A stretch of DNA of 64,000 bases from Tridacna crocea (lineage: Eukaryota > Mollusca > Bivalvia > Cardiida > Cardiidae). Positions within the stretch are counted from its first letter, which is position 1; every line of letters begins with the position of its first letter. Location: NCBI GenBank assembly GCA_943736015.1, contig OX031065.1:14847427-14911426 (forward strand). Direction: 5' to 3'. Below, one piece after another: positions 9,375 through 19,557 of this stretch. The notes below the pieces were generated by a model, which saw nothing but the letters and a program-made list of their open reading frames with translations, had not been told where the DNA came from and searched no databases. A program made the translations under genes and the position numbers.

Positions 9375-9829
9375 TTAACCCTTAACCAGATGACAAAATG
9401 TTAGCCTTGTCCATATTGCTAGTGTTTTGCAGACGACAATTTCAATGTGGTTCACATGGTGCAATCTTGCTTTGATAGGGTAGAAAACATTGCGGAAAAA
9501 ACGAGAACATGCTGGTTATCAGCATTTTCTCCTTTTTCCACAATGTTTTTAACCCATTACCAAATGATAATATTTTAGACTGGTCCAGATTGAAAGCATT
9601 TGCAGACCACAAAATAAAAGTGACTGAAAATTTGAAATTTGTTTTGTGAAGGGTAGAAAACATTGTGGGAAAAGGAGAAAATGCTGGTTACCAGCATTTT
9701 CTCCTTTTCCTGCAATGTTTTCTAAAGGCTTCTTTCTCAGGGGCTTCAAAAGTAGGGATTGTGTGGTAATGGGTTAAAGGCCACTTCTACAGAGTCATGA
9801 AAATCCGGGATAGTTTGGTAAGGGGTTAA
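9375..9829 (-). repeat. Outer MITE of a nested pair
   Basis: TTAACCCTTAACCAGATG ... TTTGGTAAGGGGTTAA. It is split at its own hairpin edge by the inner MITE at 9549-9777. Confidence 0.85.
9549..9777 (-). repeat. Inner MITE of a nested pair (229 bp)
   Basis: TTAACCCATTACCAAATG ... TGTGGTAATGGGTTAA, inserted in the CAATGTTTT|TAA of the outer element. The same nesting occurs in the duplicate at 33760-33987. Confidence 0.9.
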
Positions 9830-10449
9830 GTGTTTAATTTGAGTTTACCCTTTTAAAGCTATTGGTAATGTGTAAAGCAAATCTTTGATAAAACTGCCCA
9901 GAAATTGCTGCCAAATCTTAGATGAGATACCCGACTCAAAAATTAAACCTGAATATCTCATTGTTTCATGATTTTTTAAGAAACCATAGAGGCTTTGTCG
10001 GAAAAAAAAAGACACCTCTACTGTTACTGAAAATATTTACTTCAAACTTGCACTATGTGTTAACTATGGGAATGTACCAATATGGTAGGTACATGTAATT
10101 CTCAAAATGTTTTTATACAGTTATATCTCTTTCATTTAAATAGCACCATTACTAATTACCATATACATGTGATTTTTTATGGCCCAATTTAGGTGTAGAC
10201 TAATTTTGCTAACATTGGGGGGTAGAAGCATTTGAAAACATTTTACCTTTTCCTACAATGTTTACAAACATATCCAAGACAAATCATTAGACCTGTATTT
10301 GTCGTCTGGAAATGCTTTGAATATGGAAAGGTTCAAATTATATCATTCAAATAAGGCCTCAGAAGTTGGGTAATGAAAAACTAGTGATGTTTTGCTAAAT
10401 ACATGTATTCAAATCCTTTATTTTATTCATCAATTTGTTTTTATTTCAG
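9830..10449. other. Intron, no exon visible
   Basis: AT-rich. 10190-10330 resembles a degenerate MITE (AAACATTTTACCTTTTCCTA; GTCTGGAAATGCTTTGAATA). Confidence 0.4.
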
Positions 10450-10637
10450 GCATGCACAACACGTCCATCTACACAACCTACAACATGTTCAACCTGAACA
10501 TCTGTTACGTGTGCGGATCCTACCAGTGCCCATACTGTCCATTCTTCAATGTTGCCACAGTGATAAAAGCCAGCTTTACCTTTCTATCACTTCTACTGGG
10601 AGTTATTGCAAAAAAATATGTATTGAGGACTAGTTAG
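10450..10637 (+). CDS. CD109-like/TEP last coding exon, Cys cluster and hydrophobic tail
   Basis: The exon starts after TTTCAG, completes a Gly codon and runs to a TAG stop. It encodes a Cys-rich stretch with five Cys (ICYVCGSYQCPYCPFF is the dense part), then a hydrophobic run (FTFLSLLLGVIA) and a short basic end (KKYVLRTS). In CD109-type members a C-terminal hydrophobic signal directs GPI anchoring. Here the basic end after the hydrophobic run would equally fit a single membrane span with a tiny cytosolic tail. A membrane-attached rather than secreted product is therefore inferred. The nine exons together give about 541 aa of C-terminal protein. A polyadenylation signal follows 72 bp after the stop. 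Confidence 0.85.
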
Positions 10638-10703
10638 TTATCAAAGTGGTTCAACAGACATTCGTTAAACTTATTCTGATGTAAACCAATACATTCCTTC
10701 ATC

Positions 10704-10728
10704 AAGTGAATAAAAATCCATTATTCAC
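10704..10728 (+). other. Polyadenylation signal inside a short hairpin
   Basis: AATAAA at 10709-10714, 72 bp after the stop codon of the CD109-like gene, lies in a 9-bp inverted repeat (AGTGAATAA ... TTATTCACT, 7-nt loop) followed by a T-rich stretch. The arrangement is preserved in the pseudogene copy at about 34918-34942. It is likely the main 3'-end signal. A second AATAAA is near 10980. Confidence 0.6.
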
Positions 10729-11033
10729 TTTTTTTATTCTCATCCAGGATGTACTACAATTTTTCATATGTGAATATATCAACTTATGCAGATAACGTTT
10801 TTGCATATATGTTGTTTTTAAAACATTCAGGTTAAGGAAGAATGCTGTAAATGATATCCCCGTTTGCTCTAATCTTTTACTTTGTGTTAGTGTATAAAGC
10901 ATGTTGTTTCTCATAATTAATCATATGAATGACCGAGTTGTTGCCAGGATATGATTGAAATAATCTTGAAAAGGGATGTAAATAAACATACAATGACAAC
11001 CTAGGATAATTTTATAGTAATCTGCTGCACATT

Positions 11034-11112
11034 TTGATAGGTGAAAGCAACACTATTCTAAGTTTCTGTACAATGTACAGGCAATTAGAGTAGTGTTGCA
11101 CTCACCTATCAA
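11034..11112. ncRNA. Pre-miRNA-sized hairpin downstream of the CD109-like gene (unproven)
   Basis: 79 nt fold back on themselves: 5' arm TTGATAGGTGAAAGCAACAC, 3' arm GTGTTGCACTCACCTATCAA, tip CTGTACA-A-TGTACAG. The stem is about 39 bp with two short internal mismatches. A second copy at 35248-35326 keeps the fold. It may be a miRNA-like precursor or simply a small palindromic MITE; no transcription evidence can be seen. Confidence 0.3.
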
Positions 11113-11133
11113 TTTATTTCAAGATATAATAAG

Positions 11134-11358
11134 TTAACCCTTTACCAAAAATTCCCAGATTTTCATGACCGTGGAAAACAAGGCTTTCAAAACACTGCAG
11201 GAAAATGAGAAAATACTGGTAAAAAGCATTTTCTGCTTTTCCAACAATGTTTTCTACTCTATCAGTGAGCTTAAGCTCATTGTAACAATTTTGAATATGT
11301 CATCTGCAAATGTTCAAATTTAAAAAAGTTCAAACTTTATCTTCTTAGAAAGGGTTCA
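11134..11358 (+). repeat. Palindromic MITE
   Basis: TTAACCCTTTACCAAAAA start and a worn hairpin (ATACTGGTAAAAAGCAT). The right end AGAAAGGGTTCA has lost the TTAA. Counterpart 35348-35572. Confidence 0.8.
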
Positions 11359-11529
11359 TCTCCTGATTACTACATGTGATAATTATTAGCTGCCATTTTA
11401 GAAAGTGTAGATCAAACTGCACAAAATACATGTGCAGTCTGATCTCAGCACTACCCCGTCCATTTCACAGTCCTTCAAATTGTACAGTTTCTTCTGTTTT
11501 GCATTAAGGCAAAATTTCATTTCACTTCC

Positions 11530-11758
11530 TTAACCCATTACCACACAATTCCGACTTTCAACGTCCCTGGGAAAGAAGCCTTTTGAAAACATTAAGGGAA
11601 AAGGAGAAAATGCTGGTAACCAGCATTTTCTCCTTTTTCCACAATGTTTTCTACCCTTCCAAAATCAAAATTCAATTTTTGATTCACATTTATTTTGTCG
11701 TCTGCAAATGCTTTGAATTTGGACTAGTCCAACATTCTGTTGTTCGGTAAAGAGTTAA
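11530..11758 (+). repeat. Palindromic piggyBac-type MITE (229 bp)
   Basis: TTAACCCATTACCACACA ... TTCGGTAAAGAGTTAA with a near-perfect hairpin. Counterpart 35744-35960. Confidence 0.9.
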
Positions 11759-11845
11759 ATCTATGCATATCCAAGCTAATTGTATACAATTCTGTATATA
11801 GTTTTATCTTTTAAATATTGTATATATGTAAATGTAGCATAATCC

Positions 11846-12056
11846 TTCACCTCACAGTCCCATGTTGTATCGACTTTGAGGCAAGAGCCTTTTGAAAACA
11901 TTGTGTTAAAAAGAGAAAATGCTGGTAACCAGCATTTTCTCCTTTTCCCACACAAAGTTTTCTAGCCTTTTGCATGCAATCTAATCATTTAAAATAGATT
12001 TAATTTTGCAATTGCTTTCCATTGGACTAGTCTAAAATTATTTGGTTTTGTGAAGA
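11846..12056 (+). repeat. Palindromic MITE, degenerate ends
   Basis: CCTTCACCTCACAGTCCC start, good hairpin centre ATGCTGGTAACCAGCAT, worn right arm. Counterpart 36049-36258. Confidence 0.75.
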
Positions 12057-12724
12057 CATGATATGTGCATCATACTCAAGTTATATTTAGTGCTCATAAT
12101 ATAAACCTGTTTTTGAACCTTCAGATCACAATGATTCTCACTGATATGGTTGATTTGTCAAATTTTTGTCAACCAATAATGACTCGAACATATTTCATTC
12201 TACAAAAATAATCTGTTATATCCTTCAGTATAGATCCTGAGCTTTACATTCCAGTCTTGATCTACACCATTGACAGAAGCAACTAACAGCATGTCTTTAA
12301 GGTTTAAGTCTACTGGACAACAAAATTTTACCTACATCCAAATTGAAAACATTTTGTTGCATTATTATTTGCCATATGGGTCATATTTTGTTTCAGCCCC
12401 AGTCATCCATCTGTTTGTCCAACTGTCTGTTAGCAGTTTCTTATGCGCACATCTCCTCCTACAGTTTTCATTGAAATAAGTTCAAATTTAAGCACATTGA
12501 ATCTCTATGATGGGTAGTTATGCATGTGACTCTTAAGATCTAGATATCTGCAGGCATTCTAGACTTTAAGCCATTTCACTGACAAGCCCTGTCAGGTGTA
12601 TATTTGCCGCATTGCAAAGCTTTTGTTATAAATACTAGCCCCAAAGTTTCTGATGGTTGTAAAATCATTAGTGGAGTTGGAACAAGTTAATACTGAAATC
12701 TTTTAACAAGGGCACTGATTAATT
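12057..12724. other. No recognisable element
   Basis: AT-rich intergenic DNA, partly shared with copy 2. No supported gene. Confidence 0.4.
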
Positions 12725-12925
12725 GAATTTGCGTTTATTTATTGTCGCCAATTGTTTCCCATATGGGCGACACCCTTTGGAGGCTGTTGGTATTGTTACA
12801 GTGGATAGTGCAGATACAGGATGAAACCAATCTAAAGTTACATCTGGTTCTTTAACGTGCTCGGTATATAGCACCGTCACACAGGACCTCGATTTAATGT
12901 CTCATCCATATCAAGGGCATGCAAG
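12725..12925 (-). mobile_element. SINE fragment (body only)
   Basis: TTGCGTTTATTTATTGTCG, CTGGTTCTTTAACGTGCTCG and ATAGCACCGTCACACAGGAC are shared with the full SINE at 44208-44509. The tRNA-like head is missing. Confidence 0.7.
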
Positions 12926-13025
12926 GCAAAATTGATTTCATGAGGAGATAGAACTATTCAAGACGATTCCAACAAATGAAGATCTCAAATTTCACAAAAT
13001 TGGATAATTTTCATGTGTGTCTCAT

Positions 13026-13156
13026 AGTGAATGTGAAAACATTATGGCAAAAGGTGAAATTGCTCTTCATGAGCAATTCCACCTTTTACCACAATGTTTT
13101 CCAAAGGCTCCTGCAAGCAATGCATAGAAATGAGTATCTATGAAGTAGAGGGTTAA
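13026..13156 (+). repeat. Subfamily-B palindromic MITE, right half
   Basis: Hairpin GGCAAAAGGTGAAATTGCTC / GAGCAATTCCACCTTTTACC, ending AGTAGAGGGTTAA. Full-length counterpart at 37789-38014. Confidence 0.8.
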
Positions 13157-13506
13157 TTCTTTACCAGACATCAACATTTCTAAGCTTTGCAAACAGTGGA
13201 GATCAAGATCAGACTGCACATTATATTCAGTCTGATCTTGATTATTTGCTGGCTGCATTTGTGATAGTGGTAACAAAATAGCAGACAGTCTATACCCATG
13301 ATCAGACTGCATGGTCTGTGTGGGCTGATCTGGTCTAAACTATCAGCTAAAATGGTAAATACATGTGTGCAAAGGATTAATGGATGCTAAATGATTGAAA
13401 TAATTAAAAAAAGAGAGAGACAGTGTTGACAAAGTTCAGATTGCAGATTTTGTGTTTTCTGATCTTGTTCTAAATGCTCTTCAAAATACTTTTATAGTCA
13501 TGTATC

Positions 13507-13698
13507 AGAGCTCCAGATAGAGGGAAAGATTTTGATTTCAAAATTGAAAATATTAATTATTCTCCACTAAACCCAATGTTGTGGGTACTCATTAAAATTG
13601 TCTCATTGAGACGATTCTAATGAGTACCCACAACATAGGGCTTCAAAGAGAATAATGGATTTAGAATACCATTCATTCCCTCTTATTTTAAGCTCTGA
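13507..13698. repeat. Family-II palindromic MITE
   Basis: CAGAGCTCCAGATAGAGG start, central repeat GTTGTGGGTACTCATTAAAA / TTCTAATGAGTACCCACAAC, end AAGCTCTGA. Confidence 0.85.
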
Positions 13699-14193
13699 TG
13701 TGTAACAGGATAAATGTTAAAAACACAACAGAAAAGAACCAATACATAACTTGTAATGCATTCATGTAAAAATAAATCACAATTATGTAAATAGAATAGA
13801 ATCATTCTCATGGTAGCAAGTGATTTTTTTATACATCTAATCTATATTATTTTATATACATAACTTTTTGTATAAAGGAAAATAAATATTTTCTACTTAA
13901 TTTTCTTGTTTTATACTTGAACACACTCCCAGTCTCAAGATGCAAGGTGATTAACATTAGCATTTCGTCCATCTGTATTGCGATATTTACAGATACGGTA
14001 TTTCAGAACACACTTTTTCTTGTTATTTTAGCTAAATTTGTGAATTATACATGTATTTTTCTTACTTGAAAGAAGCTTATGTTAAATTATTGAGTAAAGA
14101 AGCAGTTTTATATCTGTTATGGTATATCCCTCACAGCAACTTTCAGAAATTCATTTTCCCTTGTGGCTAGTATAGATTAAGATCAGACTGCGC
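13699..14193. other. No recognisable element
   Basis: AT-rich DNA that aligns with 38576-39068. Confidence 0.4.
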
Positions 14194-14645
14194 TCAACTC
14201 TTTACCACATGACACAATTTTAAACTTGTCCAAAGTGGAGGCATTTGCAGACGACAAAATTAATGTGACTCAAAAATTGAAATTTATGTTGGGAAGGGTA
14301 GAAAACATTGTAGGAAAAGGAGAAAATGCTGGTTACCAGCATTTTTCCTTTTCCCACAATGTTTTCAGAAATCTTCTCGCTCAGGGTCATTAACCCTTTA
14401 CCCCATAAGGCATTTCTATAATATCTCTAATTGACCCTAAATAACAGCACGGATGAAGCTGTTTCATATGTATATATGACACCTTATGATAGTGTAGAAA
14501 ACATTGTGGCAAAAGGTGAAATTGCTCATCATGAGCAATTTCACCTTTTGCCAACCTGTTTTCCAAAGGCTCCTACAAGCAATACATAAAAATGAGTATC
14601 TATGGAGTAAAGGGTTAAAAGGTGGGATGTGCATTAAAGAGTTAA
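14194..14645 (-). repeat. Outer family-A MITE carrying an inserted subfamily-B MITE
   Basis: TCAACTCTTTACCACATG ... AAAGAGTTAA. Split by 14390-14618. The duplicate at 39069-39297 is the same element without the insertion. Confidence 0.88.
14390..14618 (+). repeat. Subfamily-B palindromic MITE, copy-1-specific insertion
   Basis: TTAACCCTTTACCCCATA ... GGAGTAAAGGGTTAA, hairpin GAAATTGCTCATCATGAGCA. Copy 1 reads GTCA-TTAA-[element]-TTAA-AAGG and copy 2 GTCATTAAAAGG, a direct demonstration of TTAA target duplication. Confidence 0.93.
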
Positions 14646-14848
14646 CATGCATTCTGATCATGGATGGACACTCTTGACTTTGCTGGGACATTTGGTACAA
14701 AAGCTAGCCTTATCTTGCAAAATTTAGGTCTTATTAAAATTTACTAGACTAAAAATGTCTCTGAGGTTCTTTGGATCATCTGAAGGATGAGTCCTAAGGG
14801 AATTGTGTCTTATTTTGATATCTCACAAAAACTGTATTCATCTATTAT

Positions 14849-15036
14849 TTGAAACCTTTACCACATAATACGGTGTCATATTGACCCTGAAAAGAGGGAA
14901 TCCATTTGAAAACATTGTGGAAAAGGCAAAAGTGCTTGTCGCCAGCATTTTTTCCCAATCCCACTATTTGTCTGTTTCCTTTAAAGATAAAAAAATCATC
15001 ATTTGGCCACACTGAAATCTGTCATCTGTAACAGAT
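14849..15036 (+). repeat. Old MITE
   Basis: AAACCTTTACCACATAAT start, degenerate hairpin and a short right arm, abutting the next MITE. Confidence 0.55.
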
Positions 15037-15263
15037 TTAACTCTATACCATTCAATCCTGACTTTTAACAACCCTAAGAAAGTCTTTTGAAAACATTTTG
15101 AGAAAAGGAGAAAATGCTGGTAACCAGCATTTTCTTCTTTTCCCACAATGTTTTCTGCTGTATCAAAGAAAAATTGTGTCATTTTCACCACTTTTAATTT
15201 ATTGTCTTCAGTTGCTTTCAATTCAGGCCAGTCTAGAATTCTGCTGCTTGTTAAGGAGTCAAA
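15037..15263 (+). repeat. Palindromic MITE
   Basis: TTAACTCTATACCATTCA start, good hairpin, and right end GCTTGTTAAGGAGTCAA. Confidence 0.8.
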
Positions 15264-15495
15264 TTTGCAAAAACATCAAATTTTATACTTCAAGAATTCA
15301 CCCATAGCTACAGGGAAAAAAATCATTGTGCCCAAGGTTACGTTAGCATGCACAAAATAGAATATTTGGAAGGTATACTATAATTCAGCTGTTCATCTTT
15401 CAATTGGCCTTAAGATTTAAATTTTGTTTTAAAAAGGGCAGAAAGTATTGCAGGAAAAAGAGAGCTTGACAACTCAGGATTGTGTTATTCGTGTC

Positions 15496-15722
15496 ATTCC
15501 ATTACCAAACAATCTCTGTTTTTTACAACCCTGAGATAGAAGCCTTTTGAAAACATTGTGGGAAAAGGAGAAAATGCTGATCACCAGCATTTTCTCCTTT
15601 TCCCACAATATTTTCTATCCTGCTGGAAGCAAATTTCAATTTTTGAGCTACATTTATTATGTTGTCTACAACTGCTTTCAATTTTGACCAGTCCAAAATT
15701 TTGTTGTTTGGTAAAGAGTTAA
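15496..15722 (+). repeat. Palindromic MITE, first of an abutting pair
   Basis: Hairpin centre ATGCTGATCACCAGCAT; ends GGTAAAGAGTTAA and shares that TTAA with the next element. Counterpart 40310-40545. Confidence 0.85.
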
Positions 15723-15951
15723 CCCATTACAGTTATCACACAATTTCTACTCTTGACAATCCCGAGGAAGGAGCCTTTGGGAAACATAGTGGGAAACGGA
15801 GAAAATACTGTTAAGCAGCATTTTCTCCTTTACCCACAACGTTTTCTATCCTGCTGCAAAAATATTCAATTTTTGAGTTATGTTTATTTTGTTGTCTGCA
15901 AGTGCTTTCAATTTGGACAAGTCCAAAAATTTGTTTTTCAGAAAAAGTTAA
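15719..15951 (+). repeat. Palindromic MITE, second of an abutting pair
   Basis: TTAACCCATTACAGTTATCA start, hairpin centre GTTAAGCAGC, end AAAAAGTTAA. Head-to-tail with the previous copy. Counterpart 40542-40776. Confidence 0.85.
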
Positions 15952-16310
15952 AGGATAAAAGACCAAATAAACCAAACCTTACAATATACAAATAGCTTGT
16001 AGACATGATGTCTTTAATTCTAACCATTAAAATTGTCATGGCACAATTCTGTGATAGATTTATGACTAAAAATCACTAAAAATCTGCACATACATGACAG
16101 CTGATGACTGTTATCTTTTAACATGCTTTAACAATTCAGTCAGTTTGTCTTGAACCCTTTTTAACAATTTCATTTGGATTTTTTTTTCATTTGGTTGTTT
16201 TTTTTAAGTTGCGAAAAATGGAGAAAATTGCTACCCCATATAGACAAATGTCATCATCTAAGCCGTATCTTTAATCTGAAAATGCTTTCAGATCTTTTTT
16301 GTGAACTGAT
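15952..16310. other. No recognisable element
   Basis: AT-rich; aligns with 40777-41131. Confidence 0.4.
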
Positions 16311-16512
16311 TAGGTTTGTCTAAATCGAAAGCATTTGCAGACGACAAAATAAAAGTGACTGAAAATTTGAAATTTGTTTTGTGGAGGGTAGAAAACATTG
16401 TGGGAAAAGGAGAAAATGCTGGTCACCAGCATTTTCTCTTTTTCTCACATTGTTTTCAAAAGGCTTCTTTCTCAGGGTCGTCAAAAGTCAGGATTGTGTA
16501 GTAAAGGGTTAA
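16311..16512 (-). repeat. Palindromic MITE, left end truncated
   Basis: GTTTGTCTAAATCGAAAG ... AGTAAAGGGTTAA. Counterpart 41132-41334. Confidence 0.85.
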
Positions 16513-16954
16513 TACATACTCAGCGGAAAGCTCTTGGGAGTGCAGCTATTGCTCTTTTTCTACAGTGTTCTACTATTAAACAATAATATTATCTTCACTA
16601 TCTTTATCATAGGTTTTCTTTAAGTTTGAAGTATCCTTTTCAAAAAATCGGCAAAAAGCTGATTGTGTTGAAATAAAGGGTCAGTAGATCTACCAGTTTT
16701 AAAATTGTCATGCACCATTTTGTCAAGATTTACAACTGAAATTATTCAAAAGCTGTACTGACATGACATGTAATGGCCCCATTCTGTTTACCAGTGATTT
16801 TAAATTTTCAAAAGTTTACAGTTTTAATTCAATTATGCAGAATATTAAAATGTCAGTGTCATGAGGAGACATAATTCTGTATACATATGTACAGATTTTC
16901 CTACTTTGTACATTCATGCATTATATAGCCAGCAAGACAGGAAAAGGGACATTT

Positions 16955-17160
16955 GGACATTTGCGTAAAGTGTCGTCCAGGATCAGCCTGCGCAGTCCAC
17001 ACAGGCTAATCCAAGACGGCACTTTACGACTACATTAGATTTTGTGCTTTTGTAGACTTGCCCTAAACAGAAAATTACATAGAAACGGAAAGTGTCCTTC
17101 TGGATTAGCCTGCACGGACTGTCCAGGCTGATCCTAGACGACACTTTACGTATATGTCTG
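16955..17160. repeat. Inverted-repeat element with CCTGCGCAGTCC core
   Basis: GTAAAGTGTCGTCCAGGATC and GATCCTAGACGACACTTTAC form the ends. Inner arms carry AGCCTGCGCAGTCC and GATTAGCCTGCACGGACTG. Counterpart about 41782-41975. A related core occurs in the hairpin at 63737. Confidence 0.75.
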
Positions 17161-17318
17161 AAAGACCTTTTTCACATGTTTCAAGCCACATGTGAGTTTG
17201 CATAGTTTTTGAAATTATACAAAATTTTAATAATGATTGTAAAAATGAAAAAAAAGCCTATTGGAGAAAGATTTTTGATTTCACGAGAGGGTTTTAAAAT
17301 CCATGCGTCGTTTGTCTT

Positions 17319-17443
17319 TTAACTCTTTACCGCACAATCCTACCTTTTAACAACCCTGAGAAGGAGCCTATAGAAAAGACTGTGGGAAAAGGAGAAAATG
17401 CTGGTAACCAGAGAAAACACAGGATTGTTATGGAAAGGGTAAT
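17319..17443 (+). repeat. MITE lacking the right half of its hairpin
   Basis: TTAACTCTTTACCGCACA, left hairpin arm to GCTGGTAACCAG, then directly AGAAAACACAGGATTGTT and AAAGGGTAA. Counterpart 42143-42267. Confidence 0.75.
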
Positions 17444-17643
17444 AGATGACTTTGCTAGAGCATAAATTTTTTCTTTACTTCTTGTAACTAGGTTTCAAAA
17501 CTGTAGACTTTGATGAAAATTGTCGAAATAGGGATAACAAACGATTCTGTTTACAACCATTTTCTCCTTTTCCAATTAGATTTTCAAAAATCTTCTCTCT
17601 TTGATTGTATAAGAAAAAAACAGAAGCATTCTTCAGTAACAGG

Positions 17644-17878
17644 TCAACCCATTACCCACAATTCCTACTTTTTACGACCCTCAGAAAGAAGCCTTTAGAA
17701 AACATTGTAGGAAAAGGAGAAAATGCTGGTAACCAGCATTTTCTCCTTTTTCCACAATGTTTTCTACCCTTCACAAAACAAATTTCAAATTTTGAGTCAT
17801 TTTTACTTTGTCTTCTGCAAAATGCTTTTGATTTGGACAAGGTCAAGCTGAAAATTTTGTCATTTGGTAGCGAGTTAA
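17644..17878 (+). repeat. Palindromic MITE, copy-1-specific
   Basis: TCAACCCATTACCCACAA ... TTTGGTAGCGAGTTAA. The duplicate near 42455 runs ACAGGTCATTAGAACTTC with no element. Confidence 0.85.
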
Positions 17879-18324
17879 AGGAACTTCTCAAACTCCTGAG
17901 GGTGAATCATTCTGAAAAAATATCTAATGATTAGAAATTATCTGTTTGATGATTCTGATAAAATGATAACATATTTATGGATATTTCGATCCATCCATAG
18001 ATGACTTTTTTACAGGAAGTTATCAATGTTTCAGTAATAACAACAAAGATCTGATAACAAAATAAATATCTTCAAATATGGGCTAGATTACTGAGTAACA
18101 AAAATATTTTGGTGACTTGTAAGCTCTGCAAAAATAAAAACAAATATTATGTTTTTGCTAATGAAGTTATTGTTTCAATCATCAAAGAGATCTAGAAAAC
18201 TTTTTCAACAAATAAATTCAAATTTCAATATAGAAATGAATTTAAATTTCTTTAAGATACTATTGATATGAGTCACAACTGCATGTGTTTCACCTTTTCA
18301 TGGGAATGTGCAAATTATTATTCC
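17879..18324. other. No recognisable element
   Basis: AT-rich; aligns with 42465-42918. Confidence 0.4.
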
Positions 18325-18520
18325 TTAACTCTACCTGACAATTCCAACTTTTAACAACCCTGAGAAAGAAGCCTTTTGAAAACATTGCTGGTAACTAGCA
18401 TTTTCTCCTTTTCCCACAATGTTTTCTACCCTTCCAGAACCAAATTTCATTGTTTCAGTCACATTTATTTTGTGTGTGCAAATACTTTCAATTTGGATTA
18501 GTCTAAATTTTTCATGTCAA
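18325..18520 (+). repeat. Palindromic MITE with shortened hairpin
   Basis: TTAACTCTACCTGACAAT start. The left hairpin arm is reduced to GAAAACATTGCTGGTAACTA. It abuts the next copy. At the matching place copy 2 has a MITE in the opposite orientation (42919-43150). Confidence 0.75.
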
Positions 18521-18768
18521 CTCTTTACCAAACAACAAGTTTTTAGACTGTTCCAAGTTGATAGCATTTGCAGACAGGAAAGTAAATGGAGAATGGACAA
18601 AAGCCCACTAGGACAAAAGCCCACTGGACAAAAGTCAACTGGGACAAAAGCCCACAGAGCAAAAGCCCACTGGACAAAGGCCCACTGGGACAAAAGCCCA
18701 CTGGACAAAAGCATACTCCTTATTAACCATGAGGACAAAAACACATTGCCTTGTTTGGTAAGGGTTAA
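18517..18768 (-). repeat. MITE interrupted by GGACAAAAGCCCACT tandem repeat
   Basis: TCAACTCTTTACCAAACA on the left and TTTGGTAAGGGTTAA on the right; the hairpin is replaced by the tandem block at 18595-18718. Confidence 0.75.
18595..18718. repeat. Tandem repeat GGACAAAAGCCCACTG, 8 units of 15-16 bp
   Basis: Units alternate mainly between GGACAAAAGCCCACT and GGACAAAAGCCCACTG. The block resembles in design the tandem termini of the element at 36442-37578. The repetitive open frame across it is not a gene. Confidence 0.9.
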
Positions 18769-18821
18769 ACAGCATTTCTTCTTCCCCAAAAATAAATTAT
18801 AAAATGCATCTTCCTCAGTGT

Positions 18822-19044
18822 TTAACCACACAGTCACAACTTTTAACAACCCTGAGAATGAAGCCTTCTTAAAACATTTTGGAAAAGGAAGAAAATGCTG
18901 GTAACTAGCATTTTCTCCTTTTACCACAATGTTTTCTACTCTGCCCAAAACAATTCTTAATTTTTGAGCCATATTTATTTTTGTCGTCTCCAAATGTTTT
19001 CAATTTAGACTAGTCTATAGTTTTGTTGTTTGGTAAAGAGTAAA
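18822..19044 (+). repeat. Palindromic MITE
   Basis: TTAACCACACAGTCACAA start (one terminal block lost), hairpin, and end TTTGGTAAAGAGTAAAA. Confidence 0.8.
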
Positions 19045-19557
19045 ACTAGAGATTGTGTGGTAGGCATCTCCTGCTAGATGGCATTCTATAAATACTCACC
19101 TATCTAATTTGGGCATTCTGGGTACAAAACCGGACTACTTTTCTACGCAACAACTGTTACTTTGAATCTCAAAGCAATATAAATGTTTACTCAATAAAAC
19201 ACTACATAGTGTGATTCATTCTGCTATGATTAGCTGTGTAAAGAAAGCTGGAGCTAGAACAGGCCTGATTTCTCCTCAAACGTTTTCACCCTTGCCACTT
19301 TATAGTGCATATTACTACAATTCCTCCAATATTGGGGGGAGTGATGCGTCATAACAGACAGGTATTCTTCAAATAATATGACAAGCACAGACAACGGTGT
19401 GGTAGGTGGTAAATCAAAGAGTCTCATGTTTCTACTACCTCTATGGATAAACAGGCTCAAAAAATCATAGAGAAAGGGATGATAAACAGGATCCGTATTC
19501 ACCAACCATTCTCAAGGATTCTAGATTTCATAAAACAAAACAAAGTCTGATTTGCTG
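19045..19557. other. No recognisable element
   Basis: Only a short segment (GTATTCACCAACCATTCT) recurs, at 43236. Confidence 0.4.

Noticed and set aside
18419..18993. Open frames of 127 and 158 codons with repetitive GQKPTGQKSTG or WAFVQWAF-like peptides
   Set aside because: They span the 15-16-bp tandem repeat inside a MITE; periodic codons arise from the repeat, not from selection on a protein.
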